A stretch of 64,000 nucleotides of DNA. Origin: Rhodococcus ruber NBRC 15591. GTDB lineage: Bacteria; Actinomycetota; Actinomycetes; Mycobacteriales; Mycobacteriaceae. The stretch lies in contig NZ_BCXE01000034.1 of NCBI RefSeq assembly GCF_001894945.1, positions 1 to 64,000 on the forward strand, written 5' to 3'. Under the pieces are notes generated by a model that worked only from the letters and a program-made list of their open reading frames with translations, searched no databases and had not been told where the DNA came from. Both the position numbers and the translations under genes were made by a program. Shown piece by piece: positions 53,085-61,830 of the stretch; the first letter of the stretch is position 1; the number at the start of each line of letters is the position of its first letter.

Positions 53085-53690
53085 GTGCCCACCGAGACGA
53101 CACCCGGAAGCGTCCGCGAGCGGCTGCTCGCCGCGACCGAAGAAGTCCTGCGCGCCAAGGGAATCCGGGCGACGACGATGGCGGAGGTGGCCGAGGTGGC
53201 CGGGGTGTCCCGGGCCTGGCTGTACCGGCACTTCCCGGACAAGGTGAGCCTGGTCGGCAGCGTGATCGTCCGGCTCGACGACGCGTACTGGACCGCCGCC
53301 AGGACGGCCCTCGCCGGCTACGGCACCTTCGTCGAGCAGCTCGCGGCCGGCGTCCGGATCGGCCGGGCCACCTACGACGATCCGGGGGCGCTGCCGCTCC
53401 GGCTGCGCGCCGCCGAGCCCGAGGAGTTCGCGGCGTGCGCCGGCGCGGGGGTCCGCGAACTCGTTCCCGACCTCGCGGCGTTCTGGCTCGAGTTCGTGGT
53501 CGCGGCGATCGAACGCGGGGAGGTCCGCGACGACGCCGAGCCCGTCGAGGCCGCGGAGTGGGTGGCGCGCTCGCTCATCAGCCTCGCGACGGTGCCCGGC
53601 AACACCCTCGACCCCGACGACGACGCCGCCGTGCTGCGCTACGTGCGGCGCTACGTGCTCGCCGGCCTGTCGCCCGCCGCGCCGCGCTGA
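53085..53690 (+). CDS. TetR-family regulator of the monooxygenase operon
   Basis: A 201-aa repressor with the N-terminal HTH (RERLLAATEEVLRAKGIRAT, MAEVAEVAGVSRAWLYRHFPDK) and a helical ligand domain. The GTG at 53085 is chosen because GAGAGGAA precedes it; the frame is open to 52989, but that stretch contains the palindromes. It probably represses itself and the divergent operon of six catabolic genes. Confidence 0.92.
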   Translation: MPTETTPGSVRERLLAATEEVLRAKGIRATTMAEVAEVAGVSRAWLYRHFPDKVSLVGSVIVRLDDAYWTAARTALAGYGTFVEQLAAGVRIGRATYDDPGALPLRLRAAEPEEFAACAGAGVRELVPDLAAFWLEFVVAAIERGEVRDDAEPVEAAEWVARSLISLATVPGNTLDPDDDAAVLRYVRRYVLAGLSPAAPR

Positions 53691-53700
53691 TCGGCGCCCG

Positions 53701-53898
53701 TCAGCCCTCGCGTTCGAAGGTGACGAGCAATCCCTCGACCCCGCCCGGGCCGACGCGGCCCTTGATCTCGGCGGACGTGATGGCCTTCAGGCGCCACCCC
53801 TGCCGGGCATGCTCGTTGAGCAGATCCTCGAGCTTGTCACCGGACATCTTCCCGCCGAGCATCTTCTCGCGGACCTCGACGACCTTGTACGAGTACAT
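53701..53898 (-). CDS. DUF4177-family small protein
   Basis: A 65-aa protein: MYSYKVVEVREKMLGGKMSG, LEDLLNEHARQGWRLKAITS and a short basic tail match the compact DUF4177 fold. Function unknown. The ATG at 53898 has an AGGG ribosome site; an in-frame ATG at 53910 would add four residues. It converges on the TetR gene, 10 bases apart. Confidence 0.82.
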   Translation of the reverse strand: MYSYKVVEVREKMLGGKMSGDKLEDLLNEHARQGWRLKAITSAEIKGRVGPGGVEGLLVTFEREG

Positions 53899-54109
53899 CG
53901 CATCCCTCATGTCGTGGCGATCGGGAATCGGCAGGGGCGCCGACCTTTCGCATCCTACCCGCGCCCACCCCGGCGCGAGCCGCGCTCGACGACCGAAGGA
54001 CGAATCCGCCCGAACCCGGCTGCCAGCAGGTTCCCAGCGTCCGTCCACGGTTTCCCCAGCATCGCTTCGTAGCGTGAACCTCACCGAACCGAGCCGAGAG
54101 GACACCGCA

Positions 54110-55069
54110 ATGAGTTCACGCCGGGCGCGTCGCGTTCCCACCGATCCCGACCTCCACGAGCACGACCTGGGCCTGGCCCACGACATGAGGACGATGCTGT
54201 CCCGCCGGCGGATGCTGGCCGTCTTCGGCGCGGCCGGCACCGCCGCCCTCGCCGCGTGCTCGACGGGTGGGTCGACGTCCACCTCGGCGGCCGCCTCCGC
54301 CACCACGGCGTCGAGCACGACCGCGTCGGCCACGGGCGAGTGCGTGGCGGCCGCACCGCAGGAGACCGCCGGACCGTATCCCGGCGACGGGTCGAACGGG
54401 CCCAATGTCCTCATCGAGTCGGGAATCGTGCGGCGCGACCTCACCACCAGCTTCGGCAGCTACACCGGCACCGCCGAGGGCGTGCCGACGACCGTCACGC
54501 TGCACCTGCAGGATCTGGCGGCCGACTGCGCCGCCGGTGCGGGCATGGCGGTCTACCTGTGGCACTGCGACCGCGACGGCAACTACTCGCTCTACAGCGA
54601 GGGTGTCACCGAGCAGAACTACCTGCGCGGCGTGCAGGTGGCCGGGGCCGACGGCACCGTCTCGTTCACCTCGATCTTCCCGGCCTGCTATTCGGGACGC
54701 TGGCCGCACATCCACTTCGAGGTCTACGACTCCCTCGAGGTCGCCGTCGCCGGTGACAACGCCCGGCTGACGTCGCAGATCGCCCTCCCCCAGGACGTGT
54801 GCGAGACGGTGTACGCGCAGGCCGAAGGTTATTCGCAGAGCACCCGCAACCTCGTGCAGGTCGGTCTCGACTCCGACAACGTCTTCGGGGACGGCTGGGA
54901 CGCCGAACTCGCCGCCGTCAGCGGCAGCATCGACACCGGCTACGCCGTCGACATCACGATCGGTGTCGCCGAGAAATCGGCGAACGTCCAGTCCGACATG
55001 CCGCCGCAGGGCGGGATGGGTGGTGGCCCGGCAGGGGGCCGCCCGGCAGGTCCGCCGGCCGGGCAGTGA
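54110..55069 (+). CDS. Exported intradiol ring-cleavage dioxygenase-like protein
   Basis: A 319-aa protein. The signal segment SRRRMLAVFGAAGTAALAAC has a twin-Arg-like start and a lipobox ending at C50, so it is probably a Tat-exported lipoprotein. A Ser/Thr/Ala linker leads into a protocatechuate 3,4-dioxygenase-like beta-sandwich with ETAGPYPGDG, YLWHCDRDGNYSLYSEG, NYLRGVQ and the iron-binding HIHFEVYD. The end is a Gly/Pro-rich tail. Such extracellular homologues occur in actinobacteria with unknown substrates. GAGAGGA ribosome site. Confidence 0.9.
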   Translation: MSSRRARRVPTDPDLHEHDLGLAHDMRTMLSRRRMLAVFGAAGTAALAACSTGGSTSTSAAASATTASSTTASATGECVAAAPQETAGPYPGDGSNGPNVLIESGIVRRDLTTSFGSYTGTAEGVPTTVTLHLQDLAADCAAGAGMAVYLWHCDRDGNYSLYSEGVTEQNYLRGVQVAGADGTVSFTSIFPACYSGRWPHIHFEVYDSLEVAVAGDNARLTSQIALPQDVCETVYAQAEGYSQSTRNLVQVGLDSDNVFGDGWDAELAAVSGSIDTGYAVDITIGVAEKSANVQSDMPPQGGMGGGPAGGRPAGPPAGQ

Positions 55070-55191
55070 CGGGACCGCCCGCGCCGATTCGGCGTGCCCT
55101 TACGCTTCGTCCGCTCCATTTCGGCCCTGCCCTGTGGGGGTGCGACGGCGGCAGACTCGCCCCATCGCCGCCGCCCCGGAAAGGACCCCCC

Positions 55192-58100
55192 GTGAGCGCC
55201 CCCTCCCTGTCCCAGCACACGACGACCCTGCGTTTCCTCGATCCTGCCGACGGCACTCCGCTCGGCTGTGTCGCGACCTGGCCGGACCACCGGTTCACCC
55301 TCACCGACGTCGTCGACGTCCTGCGGCGCTTCGGCCTCCACGTCAGCGATCACCGGCCGCTGGACGAGCCGGGGACGCACCACTTCACGATCGCACCGGC
55401 CGCAACCGTCGCTCCGGATCCCGGGGTGCTCGAGCTGATCGCGGACGCGTTCGTCGCGGGCACCGAGGGCCGCACCGAGATCGACGACTTCTCTATTCTC
55501 GTTCTGCAGGAGGGAATCTCGTGGAGGTGGGTCGATCTCGTGCGGGCGGCCGTCCGGTTCCTGGCCCAGGCCGGGATCGGCCTGTCGCCGGCGTACATGC
55601 TCGGCTGCCTGACCGCCACCCCCGGCTTCGCGGCGGACCTCGCCGCGCTGTTCGACGCCCGGTTCCGGCCCGGGCTGCCCGACCGGGACGGCGCCGTGGC
55701 CGCCGCGGGCGCGGCGGTGGCCGGCCACATCGATCGCGCCGCGACGTTCGATCTGGACCGGACCCTGCGGGGGCTGCGCTCGTTCGTCGACGCGACGCTG
55801 CGCACCAACTGGTTCCAGCGTGGGGGCAGCAGATCGTACGCGTCGTTCAAGCTCGATCCGTCCGCGCTGAGCGTCGGCGCAGCGATCGTGCCGGTGCGGG
55901 AGATCTACGTCCACTCCCGTGACGTAGAGGGCGTGCATGTGCGGGCCGAGCTCGTCGCGCGCGGCGGACTGCGATTCTCCGAACGCCCGGAGGACTACCG
56001 CACCGAGGTCCTCGGGCTGATGGCGACCCAGGCCGTCAAGAACGCGCCCATCGTCCCCGGCGGCGCGAAGGGCGCGTTCGTGATCCGGCCCGGCTCCGGC
56101 GCGGACCTCACCACCGCCTACACCACGTTCGTGCGCGGCCTGCTCGACGTCGTCGACAACATCGTCGACGGCTCGCCCGTCACCCCGCCCGACACCGTCG
56201 CCTACGACGGCGCGGACGCCTACCTGGTGGTCGCCGCCGACAAGGGCACCGCCCGCATGTCCGACACCGCCAATGCCGTGGCCGCCGAATACGGTTACTG
56301 GCTCGGCGACGCCTTCGCCTCGGGCGGGTCGGCCGGCTACGACCACAAGGCGATGGGCATCACCGCCCGCGGCGCGTGGGTGGCCGTGCGGCACCGCTTC
56401 GCCGAGCTCGGACACGACGTCGACACGCAGACCTTCACCGTCGCGGGCATCGGCGACATGTCGGGTGACGTCTTCGGCAACGGCATGCTGCTCAGCGACC
56501 GCATCCGCCTCGTCGCCGCGTTCGACCACCGGCACATCTTCCTCGACCCCGACCCGGACCCCGCCGCCGCCCACCGCGAGCGTGCGCGGCTGTTCGCGCT
56601 GCCGCGCTCGTCCTGGGCCGACTACGACCCCGCGGTGATCTCCGCGGGCGGCGGCGTGTGGCCGCGCACCGCCAAGTCCGTGCCGCTGTCCGCCCCTGCC
56701 CGCGCGGCCCTCGGGATCGACGCCGAGACGCTGACACCCGACGAGCTGATCAAGGCCGTCCTGCGCGCGCCTGTGGACCTGCTGTGGAACGGCGGTGTCG
56801 GCACGTACGTGAAGGCCTCCGGCGAAACACACGGCGACGCCGCCGATCCCGCCAACGACCGGGTCCGGGTCGACGCCCGCGAGGTACGGGCCCGCGTCGT
56901 CGGGGAGGGCGGCAACCTGGGCTTCACCCGCGCCGCCCGCATCGAGTACGCGCGCTGCGGCGGCCGCTGCGACGGCGATTTCGTCGACAACGCCGCCGGC
57001 GTCGCCACCTCGGACCGGGAGGTCAACATCAAGATCGCGGTCGACCGCGCGGTGGCGGCCGGGACGCTGGCGCCCGGGCGGCGGGAGACGCTGCTCGCCG
57101 CGGTGACCGACGACGTGGCCGCGGCGGTGCTCACGGCCTCCCGCGATCAGGTGCTCGCCCTGGGAGCCGGCGAGCACGACGCCCCAGCGCTGCTCACCCA
57201 GCACGAACGCCTGATCGAGGACCTGGTGCGGGCCGGCCGGATCCCCCGCAGCGACGACAGCCTGCCCACCACGGACGAGATCCGGGAGCGGCGGCGAGCG
57301 GGCACGGGCCTGCTGCGCCCGGAGCTGGCGGTGCTCCTGGCGCAGTCGAAGAACGTCGTCGCGAGCGAGCTGGCCGCGTCGTCGCTGCCGGACTCCCCGG
57401 CCTGCGCCCCGTGGGCCGAGAGCTACTTCCCCGCCGAGATCCGGGCCCGCGCCGCGAGCGGCGTGGCCGAGCATCCCCTGCGCCGGGAGATCGTCGTCGC
57501 GTCGCTCGCGGACGAACTCGTCAACCGGCTCGGCCCCGGCGCCCTGTACCGGTTCGAGGAACGGTTCGGCGCCGCCACCGAGGACTCGGCGCTCGCCTAC
57601 GTGGTGGTCAGCCGGGTACTGCACACCGAGGACATCCGGGCCCGGATCCTCGCGGCAGGCGCCGACGCGCGCACCACGGTGGCGGAACTGAGCGCGCTCG
57701 CGCGCGTCGTCGAGGCCGAGATGGCGTGGTTGCTGCGCCACACCGCCCGCCGGACGCTCCGCGACGTGCTCGCGGGTGCGTGCACCGACGCGGACACACC
57801 GGAGGCTCTCGTCGCGGTCTTCGCCGCGCCCGTCGCCGCCGCCCTGGGCGACCGGCCCTCGGCCGAGGACTGCCGCGGCGCCTTCGCGAACGCCGCGGTG
57901 GCGCTGCGCCTGGGCATCGACCCCGCCCGTGTCGCCGCGGCCCGCGACGAACTGGCCGACCTCCTCCACATTCGCCGGCTCCTGGACGGTTTCGTGACCC
58001 GGGTGCGCGGCCCGTACTGGGAGGCCATGGGTGCGGCGGCTCTGCGCGACGAGATCGCCGACCGGCTCGACGCGCTCGTCGTCACCGCGCTCGACGGCCG

Positions 58101-58227
58101 TGCCGCGGACCTGCCCGATCGCGCGCACCGGCTCGTGCGGCTCCTCGACCGGCTCCGCGGTGAGGACGCGGTGGACACCGCCCGGCTGGCCGTGATCGCC
58201 GGGGAGCTGCGCCTGCTCGACCGCTGA
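55192..58227 (+). CDS. NAD-specific glutamate dehydrogenase, short form
   Basis: A 1011-aa member of the large NAD-GDH family (GDH2). The catalytic core has FKLDPSALSVGAAIVPVREI, EGVHVRAELVARGGLRFSER, EVLGLMATQAVKNAPIVPGG (K283, K293) and ADKGTARMSDTANAVAAEYG, and DMSGDVFGNGMLLS is complete. The helical C-terminal domain follows to the end. Actinobacterial homologues are usually about 1600 aa, with an N-terminal ACT-like regulatory half of some 500-600 residues that is absent here. GTG start with a GGAAAGGA site, so the short form looks genuine, not truncated by error. Confidence 0.9.
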   Translation: MSAPSLSQHTTTLRFLDPADGTPLGCVATWPDHRFTLTDVVDVLRRFGLHVSDHRPLDEPGTHHFTIAPAATVAPDPGVLELIADAFVAGTEGRTEIDDFSILVLQEGISWRWVDLVRAAVRFLAQAGIGLSPAYMLGCLTATPGFAADLAALFDARFRPGLPDRDGAVAAAGAAVAGHIDRAATFDLDRTLRGLRSFVDATLRTNWFQRGGSRSYASFKLDPSALSVGAAIVPVREIYVHSRDVEGVHVRAELVARGGLRFSERPEDYRTEVLGLMATQAVKNAPIVPGGAKGAFVIRPGSGADLTTAYTTFVRGLLDVVDNIVDGSPVTPPDTVAYDGADAYLVVAADKGTARMSDTANAVAAEYGYWLGDAFASGGSAGYDHKAMGITARGAWVAVRHRFAELGHDVDTQTFTVAGIGDMSGDVFGNGMLLSDRIRLVAAFDHRHIFLDPDPDPAAAHRERARLFALPRSSWADYDPAVISAGGGVWPRTAKSVPLSAPARAALGIDAETLTPDELIKAVLRAPVDLLWNGGVGTYVKASGETHGDAADPANDRVRVDAREVRARVVGEGGNLGFTRAARIEYARCGGRCDGDFVDNAAGVATSDREVNIKIAVDRAVAAGTLAPGRRETLLAAVTDDVAAAVLTASRDQVLALGAGEHDAPALLTQHERLIEDLVRAGRIPRSDDSLPTTDEIRERRRAGTGLLRPELAVLLAQSKNVVASELAASSLPDSPACAPWAESYFPAEIRARAASGVAEHPLRREIVVASLADELVNRLGPGALYRFEERFGAATEDSALAYVVVSRVLHTEDIRARILAAGADARTTVAELSALARVVEAEMAWLLRHTARRTLRDVLAGACTDADTPEALVAVFAAPVAAALGDRPSAEDCRGAFANAAVALRLGIDPARVAAARDELADLLHIRRLLDGFVTRVRGPYWEAMGAAALRDEIADRLDALVVTALDGRAADLPDRAHRLVRLLDRLRGEDAVDTARLAVIAGELRLLDR

Positions 58228-58555
58228 GCGGGTGTCTCTTATGGATCGGCTCTTGCGTGCGGCATGACGCATGTCGTGGATGATGCGTTGCGTTCCCGGG
58301 ACCCGGCCCCGGCACCGGGATGTGCCGCGCGGTCGGTGTCCCGGGGCCCGATACGCCACCGCAAGCCGCGCCGCGGTTCGTCGCATCGCCTCGCCTCATC
58401 CCCTACGGACAGAATCCGCGACCCCACTCAGGTGGGGCAGGGAGGAGAGGGCCATTCGGAGCGTACAGCGGGTCGAGAACACCCGCGCGGCGGGCAGGCC
58501 GTACACGCAGGAGGATGAAACTCCTTCTGCCACAGCCTCTCCTGGATGGTCCCCA
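58228..58555. other. Intergenic region, no gene seen
   Basis: About 330 bases between the glutamate dehydrogenase stop and the RES toxin stop (convergent). Open frames cross it on both strands without protein-like composition. No strong terminator hairpin was found. Confidence 0.5.
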
Positions 58556-59257
58556 CTACGAGCAGGTGGGGCAGTGGGCGACCAGGTCGGCGCGCATGCC
58601 CAGACTCACCGCAGCATCGACCACGCGCGGCCACATCCGCGGCTCCGCCAGCGCGAAGTCCTGTACCGCGCCGCGCGAGTCGGCCGGTACCTCGAGCCGG
58701 TCCTCGGTGTTCCACAACGCCAACGCAGGACCGTTGGAATGCGCGGCGTCATAGTAGACACCGTGGATACGCCGTCGAGCCACGGGCTGATCCTCGTAGA
58801 TCGCCCGCGCCCACTGCTGGATGCGCGGGCGCGGATAGTCGCCGGTGGCCAGCGACGGCAGCGCACCGATGCGCATCGCCGCGCCCTGCCCGCGCAGGTC
58901 GAGCACGGCGACCGGGGCGGTCGGTCGCAGCAGCGCCACCCGGTAGCGCGGGCACACCGCCGCCGCAGGGAAATCCCCGAAGACCTCACCGAGCGCTGTG
59001 GCCAAGTTGCCGGCGACGTACAGCACCGACCGCCCGTCCGGACACGTCCGCGGCGCACCGTCGGGGGCCGGCAGATGCGGGTCCAGTCGGTGCAACGGCC
59101 CGAAGTGCCGGTGGGTGGTTCCGTTCGGGGTGTACGGGGACGGGTGGTAGATGCGGCACCAGCGCCACGGGTGGCCGGGGCTCGGTTCGCGCCACCGCCA
59201 GACCCATGCTCGTCCGCCATGCAGCGGTCGCGTCGGTGCGGGAAGTGGGGCTACCAC
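58556..59257 (-). CDS. RES-domain toxin (NAD+ phosphorylase/glycohydrolase type)
   Basis: A 233-aa RES protein. The family residues are visible: R35 in CRIYHPSPYTP, Y80 in SVLYVAG, E91 in LGEVFGDFP and S174 in AAHSNGPALALW. RES toxins such as MbcT and ParT attack NAD+ or transfer ADP-ribose and stop growth unless bound by antitoxin. Start taken at the GTG that overlaps the antitoxin stop by 7 bases (GTGGTAG); a longer frame to 59476 runs antisense in quality. Second gene of the pair, as usual for this class. Confidence 0.88.
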   Translation of the reverse strand: MVAPLPAPTRPLHGGRAWVWRWREPSPGHPWRWCRIYHPSPYTPNGTTHRHFGPLHRLDPHLPAPDGAPRTCPDGRSVLYVAGNLATALGEVFGDFPAAAVCPRYRVALLRPTAPVAVLDLRGQGAAMRIGALPSLATGDYPRPRIQQWARAIYEDQPVARRRIHGVYYDAAHSNGPALALWNTEDRLEVPADSRGAVQDFALAEPRMWPRVVDAAVSLGMRADLVAHCPTCS

Positions 59258-59949
59258 GCGGCTGCGGTGCCGGCCTCGGCCGCCCGCACGACGTCGTCGA
59301 TGCGCCCGGCGGCGAGCGCTTCGGCCGGGGTCGCGCCGTCGAGGTCGGGGTTCACGTTCAGGGCCCATTCGGTCAAAGACACCGCACCCCCGGGAAACAC
59401 CCGACTCACCCGGGCCAGGCCGGGCACGAAGCCCTGCTCGGTGTCGGCGTCGAACTGCCACGACGGCAGCCGCCACTCCCGGCCCTTCTTCACCCCGATC
59501 AAATCCCCCGCCTTGAGACGATCGAGGACCGCCTGCTCGGACACCTCGAGCAGCTCCGCGGCCTCCGGTCGGGTCAGGGACTCCGCCACCACCGCGCGAC
59601 GGGCCCGATACTGCCGGCGCAGGTTCTCCAATGCGGCGTGTCTACGCTCGGCCGGGGACGGACCCCGCCCCCACAACCCTGCGTCCAGCCCCTCACCCTC
59701 GTCCCCGACCACGCCGAGCACGAAACTCTCCCGCTCCGCCTCCGGCACACTGCCGAGCACGTCCTTCAACACCGCGGAAAAGCCCGCTGCACCCGGCGCC
59801 GAAGTCGTGGTACCTGCAGCGTCGGACGCGGGCGGCGTCGTCCGCGGGGTCGACGTGCGGGACTTCGTCCCGGCCGCCCGACCCGTGTCCTTCGTGCGCG
59901 CGGTCGAGGCCGACCCGATGTTCGTACGACCGGTCCGCTTCGTGCTCAT
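59251..59949 (-). CDS. Antitoxin of the RES pair: excisionase-type HTH plus DUF2384-like domain
   Basis: A 232-aa protein. Residues 1-55 are a basic Ser/Thr/Ala/Gly-rich segment that looks disordered. Residues about 125-166 form a MerR/excisionase-like HTH (SLTRPEAAELLEVSEQAVLD, GVKKGREWRLPSWQF). Residues about 175-232 resemble the toxin-binding part of Xre/MbcA/ParS antitoxins (SLTEWALNVNPDLDGATPAE, ALAAGRIDDVVRAAEA). It should neutralise the RES protein and repress the operon. Usual RES antitoxins carry an Xre-type HTH and are shorter. The ATG is at 59949. Confidence 0.82.
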   Translation of the reverse strand: MSTKRTGRTNIGSASTARTKDTGRAAGTKSRTSTPRTTPPASDAAGTTTSAPGAAGFSAVLKDVLGSVPEAERESFVLGVVGDEGEGLDAGLWGRGPSPAERRHAALENLRRQYRARRAVVAESLTRPEAAELLEVSEQAVLDRLKAGDLIGVKKGREWRLPSWQFDADTEQGFVPGLARVSRVFPGGAVSLTEWALNVNPDLDGATPAEALAAGRIDDVVRAAEAGTAAAW

Positions 59950-60194
59950 ATCCCCAGGCTACGCCTCTGAACAAGATAAACAAGAAAAGAAAGCAAAGGA
60001 GGGGACTGCCTCGGCTCGACGATGTGGATGCGCATCGACTTCCCTGGAGTTTCCCTGGGGTCGGATTCGGGATCGGCGGACCACCCGAACTTGTCGAGGC
60101 ACCATGACACTCCTCGCCGCGCTGCGCCGGCACTTTCAGGTACACGCACGAACTGCCTGGTCACGGCTCTTCCTTTCACGATGAGGCCGGTGAT
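59950..60194. other. Antitoxin promoter region, AT-rich with direct repeat
   Basis: The only clearly AT-rich patch here lies at 59965-60000. AACAAGA occurs at 59970 and 59979 on the same strand, a 9-base-spaced direct repeat just ahead of the antitoxin start and a candidate operator. A 77-codon leftward frame ending in ATGA over the antitoxin start (60179 to 59946) has mixed codon use; I do not call it a gene. Confidence 0.45.
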
Positions 60195-61697
60195 CTAAGG
60201 CGCCGGTTCCCCGATCAGCAAGGCGAGCAGCAGCTCTGCCCGGACGCGGGCATCACCGAGGTCCACGCCGAGCACCTGCTCCGCCTTGGCGATCCGGCTG
60301 CGCAGGGTGTGCCGGTGCACCTCCAGGGCCGCGGCCGCCGCCTCCCATTGCCCGTTCGCCTCGAGGAAGGCCCGCAGCGACGCGACGAGCCTGGTCCCGC
60401 GGCCGCGGTCGTAGTCGGCGAGAGCGGACACCGTCGACGCGGCCACGGATTCGAGAACGGCCCGCACCGCCGGGGACGCGAGCAGGGCGGTGCCGTGGGT
60501 GGCGTCGAATTCCACGAGGCGGTGGGCCGCGTCCGCGGCGGCGACGGCATGCTCGGCCTGTTCGACGGCGCGGCGGGTGTCGGTGAGCCGGTGCGCGGCG
60601 CTGAGGCCGCCGCGGAGGGTGCGGGCCTGCGGCGGGGACAGGTCCGCCAGCAGCGCCGCCACGTCGGACAGCGTGTCCTCGCCGCGCAGCAGCACGGTGA
60701 GCGCCTCGTCGTCGCTGCGCGCGTACAGCGGCCGCTGCCGGGCACCGAGACCGGCGTCGAGCACGCGCCGCACGTCGGCCGGGATCGGGGTGTGCAGCTG
60801 CAGGATCCGGATTCGGTTGCGGGTGCCGACCGCGTCGGCGAGATACTCCGAGGCGTCGCCGGAGTCGAGGGCACCGGCGACGAGAAGACCGAACACCTTC
60901 GCGCCCAGCGCGTTCCGTTCCGCCCGCAGCCGCCGCGGCTTGTCCAGCTCGAGGGTGACGAGGGAGACGGCGTGGCCGATCAGGACGAGTTCGACGTTCT
61001 CGAGCGGCCGGTCGGCCTGCACGGCCAGGTATCCGCTGACGACGCCGGCGTGCGTGACCGGCTGCACCGTCAGCGTCCGGCCGGGCCGGCTCGTGGTGAC
61101 CGAGCCGGCGCCGTCCCGGCGCAAGTCCGGGATCTGCTCCGCCAGCTCCGCCGCGGCCTCGGGGTGGGCGGCCACCTCCCCGGTGCGCTCGTCCAGGTAG
61201 GCGACGGCGGTGTGAGTGGCGACGGCCAGTTCCCGCACGACGGCCGGCACACCGCCACGCAGCACGGCACGGGTGATGCGCACCTGGGTGTCGGCGGCGC
61301 GCCGCACGAGCTCGTACTGCTGCTCGGCGAGCCGGGCGGTGACGGCACGGCTCACGGCGGCGAACGGCGTCGTGTACGGCACCTCGAGCAGAGCCAGCCC
61401 CACCGCGTCGGCCGCCTCGAGGACCGACTGCGGAATCCGCTCGTGCGACAGCCCGGTGCCGAAGCCGAGGGCGGCGACGCCCGCCTCCGCGAGGCGGCGC
61501 ACGTAGTCGCCGCCCGCCGCCGGCTCCAATCCCAGGCCGATAGTGAGGACGAGTTCCCCGCCGGAGAGCCACGGCCGCGGGTCCAGCAGTTCGGTGGGCT
61601 GGACGAAGCCGATCTTCCGGTCCATCCCGGCCCGGCCACCGCGCAGGGTCAATCCCAGTCCCGGTTGCCGCAGTAGCCAGGCGATGCCGACGCTCAT
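60195..61697 (-). CDS. PucR-family regulator, probably of GABA catabolism
   Basis: A 500-aa PucR/CdaR-type regulator. The N-terminal PucR domain (about 5-120) has RKIGFVQPTELLDPRPWLSG and GELVLTIGLGL. A diverged GGDEF-like middle follows, then the C-terminal HTH_30 (FLEANGQWEAAAAALEVHRH, TLRSRIAKAEQVLGVDL). Divergent from gabT with a 133-base spacer, so it most likely controls gabTD in response to GABA or a derivative (inference from position). I found no clear palindrome in the spacer. Confidence 0.91.
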   Translation of the reverse strand: MSVGIAWLLRQPGLGLTLRGGRAGMDRKIGFVQPTELLDPRPWLSGGELVLTIGLGLEPAAGGDYVRRLAEAGVAALGFGTGLSHERIPQSVLEAADAVGLALLEVPYTTPFAAVSRAVTARLAEQQYELVRRAADTQVRITRAVLRGGVPAVVRELAVATHTAVAYLDERTGEVAAHPEAAAELAEQIPDLRRDGAGSVTTSRPGRTLTVQPVTHAGVVSGYLAVQADRPLENVELVLIGHAVSLVTLELDKPRRLRAERNALGAKVFGLLVAGALDSGDASEYLADAVGTRNRIRILQLHTPIPADVRRVLDAGLGARQRPLYARSDDEALTVLLRGEDTLSDVAALLADLSPPQARTLRGGLSAAHRLTDTRRAVEQAEHAVAAADAAHRLVEFDATHGTALLASPAVRAVLESVAASTVSALADYDRGRGTRLVASLRAFLEANGQWEAAAAALEVHRHTLRSRIAKAEQVLGVDLGDARVRAELLLALLIGEPAP

Positions 61698-61830
61698 GGG
61701 GCCATCGTAGGACGCCTCGACGAAATGGCGCGGTGCGAATCGCCGAGTTGTACGGATCGGCCCTGTCTCGGGTCCGCCGCCGCTCCCATACTCGAATCGT
61801 CTCTACGCCGCCGAGCCCGAGGAAGTCCCC

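Noticed and set aside
58235-58255. TGTCTCTTAT resembling part of the Tn5 mosaic end
   Set aside because: Only 10 bases match, and there is no partner end, transposase or target duplication nearby.
59946-60179. 77-codon leftward frame ending in ATGA over the antitoxin start
   Set aside because: Codon use is mixed, it runs through the AT-rich promoter patch, and no domain is seen. The overlap alone is not enough.
58271-60184. A 637-codon open frame on the plus strand across the RES locus
   Set aside because: It is antisense to the RES and antitoxin genes, rich in Arg/Ser/Pro/Ala without domain features, and typical of GC-rich shadow frames.
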